From Asticcacaulis sp. AC402 (GTDB lineage: Bacteria; Pseudomonadota; Alphaproteobacteria; Caulobacterales; Caulobacteraceae): DNA of 64,000 bases. Positions 53,267-61,651 of this stretch are shown here, one piece after another (the first letter of the stretch is position 1; each line of letters starts with the position of its first letter). The notes beneath the pieces were generated by a model. It was not told the DNA's origin. It searched no databases and saw only the letters and a list, made by a program, of their open reading frames with translations. The translations under genes were made by a program, and so were the position numbers. The DNA lies in NCBI RefSeq assembly GCF_000495835.1, contig NZ_AWGC01000029.1, positions 23,982-87,981 on the forward strand. Direction: 5' to 3'.

Positions 53267-53470
53267 TTAGAGCGTCTTCAGGTCGACGGCCGAGTTCTTG
53301 CCGCGGTCTTGCGCGATCTGGAACGAGACCTTCTGGCCTTCGTTCAGGCTGCGCAGGCCTGCGCGTTCGACGGCACTGACGTGCACGAAGATATCCTGGC
53401 CGCCTTCATCAGGTTGGATGAAGCCGAAGCCTTTAGTTGGGTTGAACCACTTTACGGTGCCGTTGGCCAT
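53267..53470 (-). CDS. Cold-shock domain protein (CspA family)
   Basis: 67 residues. The RNA-binding motifs are [19 protein letters not shown] (RNP1 KGFGFI) and DIFVHVSAV (RNP2). Single OB-fold, an RNA chaperone. AAGGAGGCC lies just upstream of the ATG. The ~350 bases before it hold no other gene, and a long 5' leader, usual for csp genes, could lie there. Confidence 0.95.
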   Translation of the reverse strand: MANGTVKWFNPTKGFGFIQPDEGGQDIFVHVSAVERAGLRSLNEGQKVSFQIAQDRGKNSAVDLKTL

Positions 53471-53823
53471 GGTGGCCTCCTTGAGAATCGCACATTTCGT
53501 GCAGTATCGACGCGCGAGATTGCGCTTCGGTCCGAAATAGCAATGCTTGGGAGAGAGGCCGTATGGCGTGCAGACAAGTCATGGGTCTGTTTTCGAATAG
53601 CCTCAACATGTCACAGGGTCGGATTTTTGACAAGGTTTATTTTCGCGTATTGAGCTTAATTTTCTTAATTTATGAATAGAACTGAGGGTTTACAGGCATA
53701 GTCTTTGTCGAGTTCAACGTTCACAAACAGTTCAATCGATCGAGCGGGCTGTTTGTGAAATCCACATATCTTTCTTATGCTGGTGGCGTCAAAACTTTGG
53801 GTTTACAAGACTCAGGGCAACTC
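53471..53823. promoter_or_regulatory. Divergent intergenic region, cold-shock leader
   Basis: 353 bases without a convincing gene, AT-richer than its surroundings. It must carry the promoter and leader of the cold-shock gene and the promoter of the gene at 53824. I cannot resolve individual elements. Confidence 0.4.
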
Positions 53824-54141
53824 ATGACTATTGTCGACAACACCGAACGGGCGGGTATGCGCGCCGTTATCTCGGACATCCTGGTTCGCCACCGCGACGG
53901 CGCCGTGACCGATCCGCGCGGCCGCGCCGCCATGGCAGCCTTTGTCACCTCCTACGCGCCTGACGACTATCTCAGCGACGACGCCCTGACGGACCTCGAT
54001 GTCTATCTCGATATTACGCTGCTGATGAACAGGCTGTCCCATCTGGCGCAGGATCCCGGGGTGATGGGCCGGGTCGAGACCATTATCCAGGTTGCCCTTG
54101 GCAACGAAGAGGCGCTGTCGGTTATCCGCCCGACGCATTAG
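53824..54141 (+). CDS. Small helical hypothetical protein
   Basis: 105 residues from ATG 53824, preceded by CAGGGCAACTC; GTG 53755 is an alternative. Sequence MTIVDNTERAGMRAVISDI followed by largely helical, acidic segments (DDYLSDDALTDLDVYLDITLL). No known domain recognised. A TACCAA-family element sits exactly at its stop codon, and its first base completes TAG. Confidence 0.6.
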   Translation: MTIVDNTERAGMRAVISDILVRHRDGAVTDPRGRAAMAAFVTSYAPDDYLSDDALTDLDVYLDITLLMNRLSHLAQDPGVMGRVETIIQVALGNEEALSVIRPTH

Positions 54142-54301
54142 ACCAAGCCTCATAAAGAATGACGCTTGATATTCGCATTTTTTCAGCTCAAACGCCGGAC
54201 AAGGCGCCCCCCATGGCTCCTCGCAAAAGCTCGGGCGCCCCAGAAACGTACACTGGCGCGCTTGCCAACCCACGATGAGTCAAGATTTTCGCGGGTTGGT
54301 A
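54141..54301 (-). mobile_element. TACCAA-family MITE, copy 5
   Basis: 161 bp, GACCAAGCC...GGGTTGGTA, with TTA on the left and TTG on the right. It is inserted in the stop codon of the gene at 53824, and deleting it leaves TAG again. Immediately after it begins a TAGAGC repeat. Confidence 0.82.
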
Positions 54302-54304
54302 TTG

Positions 54305-54405
54305 GAGCGGGATGAGCTTTGATGGACTCAAAGCCCCGCTCCAGGTTTTTGTTTTGTCGCGCAATTGTTCCGAAGCGTGGCGTCCACTTTAGCGGATAGC
54401 GCTCT
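54305..54405. repeat. TAGAGC palindromic repeat
   Basis: GAGCGGGATGAGCTTTGATGGACTCAAAGCCCCGCTC hairpin, then TTTTGTCGCGCAATTGTTCCGAA and closing GATAGCGCTCT. It is shorter than the other copies because the ACGGGGACGCCCGTGCGG block is partly deleted. Confidence 0.8.
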
Positions 54406-54416
54406 GTCGGTCTGAA

Positions 54417-55058
54417 TTACGGGCAGGCCCTGACCTCTTCCCACGTCATCAGGGTCAGGTTGCCGCTCAGGTCTTCATAGACCTCGGCCCTGGCCTTGCG
54501 GGTGCGCCAGCCGGAGGTTTCGCGGAAAGTCCGTCGGACCTCCAGGCACAGTTCGTAGTTCATCCCCGCAACGACCTGGGAACGGGCGGACTCGATGTCC
54601 TTCAGCAGATAACCAATGGGCGCCGCGTCGGCGGCAAAAGCCGCGATAGCCCGCATCTTGTCCTTGTCACGCATCGGCTGGAAACCACCGACAACAGGAG
54701 CTTCTGGTGGGGCTTCTGGCGCACGTTTGGGCGCAGCTTCGGGGCGGGCGGAGATCACCGCTGCCGGCGCCGGCGTCATCACGGCGGGACGTGCCGCTGG
54801 AGCCGGCTGAGCCGCTGGCGGCGCGACAGGCGCTGCAGAGGCTACCGAGGGGGCCACAGCGGAGGCTTCGTCCTTCTTTTTCTTCTTTTCTTTTTTCGGC
54901 CTGGCCGGTTGTTGAACCTCAGCAAGCTGGGGCGCCTGTGGCGTGTCCTGGTGGCCAAAGGGCAATTCGCCCTTGACCATAAAGTCCGGCACCCGCGGAT
55001 TGGCGCAGGCGGTCAACATGGCAAGCAGGGCCAGGACGGGAACGGTTTGGATACGCAT
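54417..55058 (-). CDS. Lipoprotein with C-terminal cystatin-like domain
   Basis: 213 residues. A lipoprotein signal has lipobox LTAC (Cys18). Residues ~45-120 are a Lys-rich then Pro/Ala-rich spacer that could reach away from the membrane. The C-terminal ~90 residues carry, in order, VVGGFQPM, a helix-forming MRAIAAFAADAA, SARSQVVAGMNYELCLEV (QVVAG at 161-165), RAEVYEDLSGNLTL and TWEE. These are the glycine, QxVxG loop and tryptophan contact regions of cystatins, inhibitors of papain-like proteases. Function as an inhibitor is inferred. Confidence 0.75.
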   Translation of the reverse strand: MRIQTVPVLALLAMLTACANPRVPDFMVKGELPFGHQDTPQAPQLAEVQQPARPKKEKKKKKDEASAVAPSVASAAPVAPPAAQPAPAARPAVMTPAPAAVISARPEAAPKRAPEAPPEAPVVGGFQPMRDKDKMRAIAAFAADAAPIGYLLKDIESARSQVVAGMNYELCLEVRRTFRETSGWRTRKARAEVYEDLSGNLTLMTWEEVRACP

Positions 55059-55141
55059 GGCTACCCTTCAGGATAAAATCGGTCGTGATCCTGCCGGTTT
55101 TGCTTGGTGACGGCAAGGGCAGCGGCTATAAATTCACCATC

Positions 55142-56332
55142 ATGACCAGGTTCGGCCGATTTACCCTGCAATTTCTCAAGACCGAGGCGGGGGCAGGGTT
55201 TCTTTTGGCCGGCGCGGCGCTGGTGGCTCTGATCTGGGCCAATTCGCCGTGGGCGGAGACCTATTTCGGCTTTATCAACTATCACTTCCCGATCCAGGTT
55301 GGCGACTGGCGCTTCGACGAAAGCGTGCTGGGATGGACCAAGGAAGGCCTGATGGCCGTTTTCTTTTTCCTGGTCGGACTGGAGATCAAGTACGAAATCC
55401 TGCGCGGCGAACTGTCCAGCCCGCAGAAACTGGCCTTGCCGGTGGCGGCTGCCCTGGGGGGCATGATCGTGCCGGCCCTGGTCTATGTCGCGATCAATCT
55501 GGGCGGCGACCTGCGCGGCTGGTCGGTGCCTGTGGCGACCGACATTGCTTTCGCCCTCGCGGTTCTGGCTATGGTCGGCAAGGGTTTGCCAACCTCCTTG
55601 CGCGTCTTCCTGCTGACCCTGGCCATTGTCGACGACCTGGGCGCGGTCTTGATCATCGGTCTTTTTTACAGTTCGACCTTTGACCCCCTGTGGATCGGCA
55701 TACTGGCCGGAATCATTGCCGCCATGCTGTCGCTGCGCTATTTGGTGCCGCTCACGCGCATGGGCTTCGGTCTCGCCTATGGCCTGCTGTCAATCCTGGC
55801 CTGGTTTGTCACCCTTAAGGCCGGGATAAGCCCCTCCCTGACGGCGGTGGCCTGTGCCTTTTGTGTCACCCTGGACGGGTCAAGGGGCGAGGACGGGGAG
55901 GGCGTGCTCAAAGCCCTGGCGCACGAACTTCACCCCTATGTGGCGTATCTCATCCTGCCCTTTTTCGCCTTTGTCGCATCAGGCTTTGCGCTCGGCGGCA
56001 TGACCTTGAATTCGCTGGCCGATCCGCGATTCTTGGGGGTTGCCGCCGGACTGTTCATCGGCAAGCAGATCGGCATATTTGCCGCCTGCCATCTCGCACT
56101 TGCAGCAAAATTAGCCCAAAAACCGGATAACGCAACGTCAGCCCAGCTCTACGGTGTGTGTCTTTTATGCGGCATAGGCTTCACAATGAGTCTTTATATC
56201 GGCGCTCTGGCCTTTCCTGGCAGCGACCTCGAGGCACAAAACGCTGTAAAATCAGGGGTTGTCGCTGGGTCAATCCTGTCGGCGTGCGCGGGTGCAATAT
56301 GGCTGAAGCTGGTCAAACCTGCCGTAGCGTAG
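55142..56332 (+). CDS. nhaA: Na+/H+ antiporter NhaA
   Basis: 396 residues from ATG 55142; the upstream extension is unlikely. Conserved NhaA elements: LVALIWANSPWAETY, LMAVFFFLVGLEIKYEILRGELS, WSVPVATDIAFALAVLAMVG and LAIVDDLGAVLIIGLFY with the paired aspartates of the transport site, then GIGFTMSLYIGALAF. It exports sodium in exchange for protons. Confidence 0.94.
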   Translation: MTRFGRFTLQFLKTEAGAGFLLAGAALVALIWANSPWAETYFGFINYHFPIQVGDWRFDESVLGWTKEGLMAVFFFLVGLEIKYEILRGELSSPQKLALPVAAALGGMIVPALVYVAINLGGDLRGWSVPVATDIAFALAVLAMVGKGLPTSLRVFLLTLAIVDDLGAVLIIGLFYSSTFDPLWIGILAGIIAAMLSLRYLVPLTRMGFGLAYGLLSILAWFVTLKAGISPSLTAVACAFCVTLDGSRGEDGEGVLKALAHELHPYVAYLILPFFAFVASGFALGGMTLNSLADPRFLGVAAGLFIGKQIGIFAACHLALAAKLAQKPDNATSAQLYGVCLLCGIGFTMSLYIGALAFPGSDLEAQNAVKSGVVAGSILSACAGAIWLKLVKPAVA

Positions 56333-56574
56333 TGAGCTCAACCCATTGATTTTCAACACAAAGATAATTTTGGAGGCGGAGATTTCGAACCAGTCCCCGT
56401 CTTTTCGCCGTAGTTTTTTTTGCACCGCAGTATTCAAATTGTGGATATTTGTTTCCGTGCACGTAATGTGTTACACAAAAAAGTAATCAGCTTGCCGCTG
56501 TTCAAGGCCGGTTCCGGACCTTAAGACTAAACAAAAAAGACCAAGCAGAGACGAAATTTACCTAAGGGAAACAC

Positions 56575-59190
56575 ATGAAAAACGCTCCGCAAATACTTAA
56601 GACTCCTTACCTCGCCCTGCTGATGGCCGGTGCCGCCACCACCGCCCTGTTTTCAGCTCCGGCCCTGGCCCAGGAAGCCGCCGGCGACGAAGTTGTTGTT
56701 ATCGTGACGGCGCAAAAGCGGGCCCAGCGTCTGCAGGATGTGCCGATCGCCATCACCTCCCTGTCGGCCAAGACGCTGCAGGAAGCCGGCGTGCGCGACA
56801 TCAAGGACATGCAGATCCTGACTCCGGGCCTGACGGTCACCTCGACCACGAATGAGTCGTCGACCACAGCCCGTATCCGCGGCGTCGGTACGGTGGGTGA
56901 TAACCCCGGTCTGGAATCTTCGGTCGGCGTGGTCATCGACGGCATCTATCGCCCGCGCAACGGCGTCGGGTTCGAAGATCTCGGCGAGATGGAACGCATC
57001 GAGGTGCTGAAGGGCCCGCAGGGTACTTTGTTCGGCAAGAACACCTCGGCCGGCGTTATCAACGTCATCACCAAGAAGCCGCAGTTTACCTTCGGCGCCG
57101 ATGCCGAAGCTACTGTTGGCAATTACGGCGCCAACGGCTTCTCCGGCTCGGTGACGGGTCCGATGACCGACGAAGTCGCCTACCGCCTGTACTATGCCAA
57201 TCGCAAGCGCGACGGTTATAACAACGTCAATACCGGTGTTGGCCCCCGCACCCTGAACAATGACGGCGACCAGAATTTCCACACGGCCCGCGGACAACTG
57301 CTGTTCGTGCCGAATGACAATATCGATATCCGCGTTATCGGCGACTATACCCACCGCGACGAGAATTGCTGCGTTTCGGTCCAGATCCGCACCGGCCCGA
57401 CCGGCTCGATCTTGAATGCCCTGGCTGGTAATAACGGCGTTGCTGCGGCGAACAACGTCAACATCGAAGATCGTCTGGCCTATGCCAACCGTGGCACGCG
57501 CCAGGTGTCGCGCGACGGCGGCGTTTCGGTCGAAAGCAATATCAAGCTGCCGGATTTCCTTGACTCGACACTGACTTCGGTCACCGGCATGCGTGACTGG
57601 AAGAGCACCAACGGCCAGGACATCGACTACACCGGCGCCGATATCCTGTATCGCAGGGACAATGGCGACTTTAACGCGCGCTTCAAGACCTTCAGCCAGG
57701 AAGTCCGCCTGGCCGGGGCAACGGAAAGCCTGAACTGGCTGGTGGGTGGCTTCTACGTCAAGGAAGACCTGACGCGGCAAGACTCCTATGTCTATGGCTC
57801 GCACTACCAGACCTATCTCAGCCTGTTGCTGACGAATGGCACCAACCCAGGGCGGGTCGGTCAACTGACCAGCCTTAATGGTAATCCCGCCAACGCGCTG
57901 GGCGCCTATACGCCAGGCGATGGGGCCAAGGACAGTTACACGCAGAACGTCGAGAGCTGGGCGCTGTTCACCAACAACTCCTGGAAAGTGTCGGAGCAAC
58001 TCGAAATGACCCTTGGTTTGCGCTATACCAGCGAAACCAAGAAGATGACGGCTCTGTATACCAATACCGCGGGCAATACCGCGTGCGGCGCCGCGCAACG
58101 GGCCTATGGCACCACCCTGGCCCAGATGAACACGCCAGGCGCGACGGTAACCAATGCGCAATGGCAACAGATCATTGGCGCGGACACCCTGGCCCCGGTG
58201 CCGGCGGGAACGCCGACACGTGTTCAGACTGTTCTGGGCAATCTGTGTCCGTTCTGGGCCAATCCGGCGTTCAGCAACCGCCGCGTAGCGGATGAAAACA
58301 GCGATGGCGACCTGTCTGGCACCCTGAAGGCGGCATGGCGTTTCAATGATGACGTCATGGCCTACGCGTCCTTCGCCCGCGGTTACAAGGCCGGTGGCTA
58401 TAACCTGGATCGCGCCCAGACCGGGCTGACGCCTGACTCGGAACTGTGGTTCCTGCCGGAGACGGTCAATTCTTACGAACTGGGGATCAAGACGAACCTG
58501 TTTGACAACAATCTGACCCTGAATGTGACGGCCTTCGACCAGGCGTATGAAAACTTCCAGCTCAACACCTTCTTAGGTACGGCCTTCGTGGTCGAGTCGA
58601 TCCCGCAGGTGAACTCCAAGGGCTTCGACGCCGACTTCTCATGGCGGACCCCGCTGACCGGCCTGACCATTGCCGGTGGCTTGACCTATGCCGACACGGT
58701 CTATGGCGACTTTACGGCGGCCGACCTGATCAATCCGACGCATTTCCCGGGCCTGTCGCTGCTGCCGGGTGCGACGGTGTCGTTCGCACCGAAATGGAGT
58801 GGCTCGACAGCAATCAGCTGGGGCGGCAACATCGGCGACCTGCGGGCGTTTGCCAATGTCACGGCCAAGTACTCGTCGGAATACAATACCGGTTCCGACC
58901 TGATCGCGTTCAAGGAGCAGGAAGCCTACACCCTGGTCAATGGCCGGGTCGGTATTGGCGCCCAGGATCGCCGCTGGACGCTGGAACTGTGGGGCCAGAA
59001 CTTGACGGACGAGACCTATCGTCAGGTCGTGATCAACGGGCCGCTGCAGGGCGCAGGCTTCCAGACGACGGTGCAGACGGCGGGTTCGAATCCAGGGACC
59101 TATTATGATGTGGCCAAGGACACGAACACCTATGACGCCTTTATCGGCGCTCCGAAGACGTACGGCCTGACGCTGCGCGTGCGGTACTAG
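56575..59190 (+). CDS. TonB-dependent receptor
   Basis: 871 residues. A signal peptide ends PALAQE; the TonB-box-like DEVVVIVTAQKR follows, then the plug (VPIAITSLSAKTLQEAG, TARIRGVGT, IEVLKGPQGTLFGKNTSAGVINVITKKP) and a 22-strand barrel ending YGLTLRVRY. The DVPIA..ITSLS type plug is common in caulobacterial and sphingomonad receptors for plant-derived compounds. The ligand is unknown. About 240 bases upstream of the start are gene-free. Confidence 0.93.
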   Translation: MKNAPQILKTPYLALLMAGAATTALFSAPALAQEAAGDEVVVIVTAQKRAQRLQDVPIAITSLSAKTLQEAGVRDIKDMQILTPGLTVTSTTNESSTTARIRGVGTVGDNPGLESSVGVVIDGIYRPRNGVGFEDLGEMERIEVLKGPQGTLFGKNTSAGVINVITKKPQFTFGADAEATVGNYGANGFSGSVTGPMTDEVAYRLYYANRKRDGYNNVNTGVGPRTLNNDGDQNFHTARGQLLFVPNDNIDIRVIGDYTHRDENCCVSVQIRTGPTGSILNALAGNNGVAAANNVNIEDRLAYANRGTRQVSRDGGVSVESNIKLPDFLDSTLTSVTGMRDWKSTNGQDIDYTGADILYRRDNGDFNARFKTFSQEVRLAGATESLNWLVGGFYVKEDLTRQDSYVYGSHYQTYLSLLLTNGTNPGRVGQLTSLNGNPANALGAYTPGDGAKDSYTQNVESWALFTNNSWKVSEQLEMTLGLRYTSETKKMTALYTNTAGNTACGAAQRAYGTTLAQMNTPGATVTNAQWQQIIGADTLAPVPAGTPTRVQTVLGNLCPFWANPAFSNRRVADENSDGDLSGTLKAAWRFNDDVMAYASFARGYKAGGYNLDRAQTGLTPDSELWFLPETVNSYELGIKTNLFDNNLTLNVTAFDQAYENFQLNTFLGTAFVVESIPQVNSKGFDADFSWRTPLTGLTIAGGLTYADTVYGDFTAADLINPTHFPGLSLLPGATVSFAPKWSGSTAISWGGNIGDLRAFANVTAKYSSEYNTGSDLIAFKEQEAYTLVNGRVGIGAQDRRWTLELWGQNLTDETYRQVVINGPLQGAGFQTTVQTAGSNPGTYYDVAKDTNTYDAFIGAPKTYGLTLRVRY

Positions 59191-59248
59191 AACGATCGGG
59201 AGTTGGGGCGAACGAGCGTTTCCTGGAGCCCCACCTCTTTCCTGTTTA

Positions 59249-59290
59249 TGATAAAGAAGCCTGCCTTTCTTGGGGCAGGCTTTTTTATTG
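59249..59290 (+). terminator. Terminator of the TonB receptor gene
   Basis: AAGCCTGCC-TTTCTTG-GGGCAGGCTT followed by TTTTATT, about 65 bases after the stop. Confidence 0.88.
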
Positions 59291-59340
59291 CAAAACGGAG
59301 AGGTGGGTCTCAAGGAAACCGGCTTTGGCCCCCCACACCC

Positions 59341-59457
59341 TAGAGCGGGGTTTTAATGGAATCAAAACCCCGCTCTAGGTTTTCATTTTGTCGCGCAATT
59401 TTTCCGAAAACGGGGACGCCCGTGCGGTGGCGTCCACTTTATCGGATTGCGCTCTAG
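59341..59457. repeat. TAGAGC palindromic repeat abutting an IS
   Basis: The most regular copy: TAGAGCGGGGTTTTAATGG/ATCAAAACCCCGCTCTA hairpin, then CGCGCAATTTTTCCGAAAACGGGGACGCCCGTGCGG and a closing TTATCGGATTGCGCTCTAG. The terminal CTAG is the target site of the adjacent IS. Confidence 0.85.
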
Positions 59458-59470
59458 GGTTTGTGGGGAT

Positions 59471-59899
59471 TCATTTTGAGTTTATGACTGCGGCTGCGAT
59501 GTAGATTATGGCCTTGAAGCTGTCGTCGGTTTTGTCTGCCTTCATGGCGAAGCGTTTGAACTCTTTGAGTTTGCAGAAAAAGTTCTCTATCAGGTGTCGC
59601 CATTTATAGATTTCCTTGTCGATATTCATAGGCTTTGAACGCCGTGGATTTTGAAAAATGACGATCTTTGCCCCGCGTTCATTGAGATCATCGATAATCG
59701 AATTGCAGTCAAAAGCCTTGTCGGCCAACAAGGCTCCGAAACTGACACCGGTCAGAAGCGGTTCGACGCCTACCGTATCGAACCGATGGCCCGGCAACAG
59801 TTCAAACCGCACCAGATTGCCAAGAGCATCTGTCAAGGCGAGGATTTTGGTGGTCATGCCGCCCTTTGAGCGGCCTATGGCCTGGCTTCGAGTCTCCAT
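59471..59899 (-). CDS. IS5-family transposase, second frame
   Basis: 142 residues beginning METRSQAIGRSKGGMTTKIL. It holds the second aspartate (LLADKAFDCN) and the terminal glutamate block KWRHLIENFFCKLKEFKRFA of the DDE domain. It overlaps the first frame by 25 bases in the -1 phase. Joining them at GAK gives the expected HGQGAK...TRSQAIGRSKGG sequence. Only a run of three A is present at the junction. Confidence 0.85.
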   Translation of the reverse strand: METRSQAIGRSKGGMTTKILALTDALGNLVRFELLPGHRFDTVGVEPLLTGVSFGALLADKAFDCNSIIDDLNERGAKIVIFQNPRRSKPMNIDKEIYKWRHLIENFFCKLKEFKRFAMKADKTDDSFKAIIYIAAAVINSK

Positions 59900-60222
59900 T
59901 TAGCGCCCTGGCCATGACGGTGGACCTTGACTATCGTCGCATCGACCATGGCGTATTCCATGTCCGGATCATCCGAGGTGGCATCAAATATCCGTCTAAA
60001 AACATCGGCTTTGCGCCAATCATTGAAGCGGCGAAACGCTGTACTCCAGTTGCTGTAGTGCGCTGGGAGGTCGCGCCAAGTACTGCCTGTACGCGCAACC
60101 CAAAGCACAGCCTCCATAAAACAACGATTGTCACTGCCGCTACGTCCAGGATCAGTTCGCTTCCCAAGACAATGAGGCTCGATCTTCGCCCACTGGGCAT
60201 CATTCAGAATATTGCGGTCCAT
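59875..60222 (-). CDS. IS5-family transposase, first frame
   Basis: 115 residues: LNDAQWAKIEPHCLGKR start, then the helix-turn-helix-like N-terminal domain and AMVDATIVKVHRHGQGAK with the first catalytic aspartate. After GAK this frame goes on WRLEARP and stops, so it cannot make an active enzyme alone. IS427-type elements often join two frames by ribosomal slippage; here a mutation is also possible. Confidence 0.85.
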   Translation of the reverse strand: MDRNILNDAQWAKIEPHCLGKRTDPGRSGSDNRCFMEAVLWVARTGSTWRDLPAHYSNWSTAFRRFNDWRKADVFRRIFDATSDDPDMEYAMVDATIVKVHRHGQGAKWRLEARP

Positions 60223-60274
60223 AGACAGTATGAATCACAATTCGATTCATCTGTGAATCCCCACAATTCCTAGG

Positions 60275-61651
60275 CTATGTCGCTATCTCTCTTGGGAAAA
60301 AGGTTCGAGCACACAAACCACCTTCAGGTCTATTGGAGAGAGTGATTTCAGCACCATGGGTTCGTGCAATCGCGCGGGCGATACCAAGCCCTAGGCCCGT
60401 ACCGCCAAAGGCGAGGTTTCTAGAACTCTCCAGACGAACGAAGGGATCAAAGATGCGGCCCATTTCCGCCTCCGGAATACCAGGCCCGTCATCTATGATG
60501 TCCACATACAATCCGTCATCAGCATTTTGGATGCGGATCAATACCAGACCCGAACCATATCTGCGGGCGTTTTCCAGCAGGTTTTCGAACAGTCGCGTCA
60601 GAGCGACCCTGTTCCCAGCAACCACAAACCCGTCAGCACCGCGGTCGAACTCGATAGAAATCGGATAGGGAGCGGCATTGGCCAAAGCCGACACGAAGTC
60701 ACAAAGTTCAATCAACTCGTGCCCGCTCACGGGGTTTTCAGCGCGGGCATAGGCCATCATATCCGCCAACAACAGCTCCATCTGAGCAAGATCGGACTCG
60801 ATAAGTTCGCGACTGATGGTTTCATTCGCATCCATGCGAAGACGGATTTTCGTTAGTCCGGTACGGATGTCATGGGCAATTGCTACCATGATTTGCTCGC
60901 GTTCGCGCACCAACATGGACAGCCTGACTCGCACACGGTTCAGGGCTCTAGCCAAGCGTCGCAATTCGACCGGGCCCGTTTCGGACACAGGTATCGCCGT
61001 TTCCGCAAGTCCGACGATCTCTGCGTCATGCTCCAGCTTCCGAATGGGTTGCATAATGACCCAGTGTATCGCCAGACCAAGCCCGACAGTCGCAAGGAGT
61101 ATAAGTCCGAGCCGGAAAAAAACTGAATAGGCGCCGTTCGTCCCGAAGTTGGATGGCGCAAGCCATAAATTGAGGACACGTTTGTCAGCCAATTCTATGG
61201 CTATATGAACGGCGCTTACGGCATAAAAAGGTCGTGAGCGCTCGCTCGTATCCCGCTTGCTTAGTTCGGTCAGTCCTACGGTTCGAAACCTTACCTCGCG
61301 ATGGCGCATGCGCTCAGTGACAGCGGTCGTCTCACGCATCAAGAGGTTCCGCTTTGCGGTGTCAACCTTCACATCTGGAGAGAAATCCGGTGTGATTCGT
61401 GCGAATTGCGATGCCCCGTCAAAGGCTGAAAGTACGGCCCCCTCGACCTCAGCAGGCGCGGTGTCGAGCAACCAGACAAGCTCTGCAATACTTTGCGAAC
61501 TTTCGATAATTACCCGATTGGATAGCTTATCGGACAGGGGGGTTTGCATGATGGCGGCCAGCGCTGCCATCGCTAACAGGACGGTGCCGAAAGTGAGCGC
61601 CAGAATACGCGCCAGGATTGAGTTTAAAGCGCCTGGAAATAGGGCCTTCAT
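60275..61651 (-). CDS. Sensor histidine kinase
   Basis: 458 residues. Two transmembrane helices (about 15-35 and 178-198) flank a ~140-residue periplasmic domain. A HAMP domain (MQPIRKLEHDAEIVG) follows, then the H-box MVAIAHDIRTGLTKIRLRM, N-box RLFENLLENARRYG, G1 DIIDDGPGIPE and G2 GGTGLGLGIARAIA, so all catalytic parts are present. Overlaps the stop of the response regulator by four bases. The signal is unknown. Confidence 0.92.
   Translation of the reverse strand: MKALFPGALNSILARILALTFGTVLLAMAALAAIMQTPLSDKLSNRVIIESSQSIAELVWLLDTAPAEVEGAVLSAFDGASQFARITPDFSPDVKVDTAKRNLLMRETTAVTERMRHREVRFRTVGLTELSKRDTSERSRPFYAVSAVHIAIELADKRVLNLWLAPSNFGTNGAYSVFFRLGLILLATVGLGLAIHWVIMQPIRKLEHDAEIVGLAETAIPVSETGPVELRRLARALNRVRVRLSMLVREREQIMVAIAHDIRTGLTKIRLRMDANETISRELIESDLAQMELLLADMMAYARAENPVSGHELIELCDFVSALANAAPYPISIEFDRGADGFVVAGNRVALTRLFENLLENARRYGSGLVLIRIQNADDGLYVDIIDDGPGIPEAEMGRIFDPFVRLESSRNLAFGGTGLGLGIARAIARTHGAEITLSNRPEGGLCARTFFPREIAT

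Larger units (their letters stand above)
59458..60269 (-). mobile_element. IS5-family (IS427-type) insertion sequence
   Basis: 812 bp with imperfect inverted ends GGTTTGTGGGGATTCA / TGAATCCCCACAATTC and a 4-base CTAG duplication at 59454-59457 and 60270-60273. It carries a two-frame transposase on the minus strand. Length, CTAG target and frame layout fit the IS427 subgroup. Confidence 0.9.

Noticed and set aside
56370..56405. GGAGGCGGAGATTTCGAACCAGTCCCC, resembling the 3' end of a tmRNA or tRNA on the minus strand
   Set aside because: The T-arm does not pair correctly and no acceptor partner or tag frame is visible; at most a remnant of an attachment site.
56653..58167. 504-codon minus-strand frame opposite the TonB receptor
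   Set aside because: The receptor is unambiguous; the antisense product is low-complexity Arg/Gln-rich and matches nothing known.
59875..59899. Programmed -1 slippage site in the transposase
   Set aside because: The overlap has only AAA, no standard slippery heptamer, so slippage cannot be told from a mutation. Kept as two frames.
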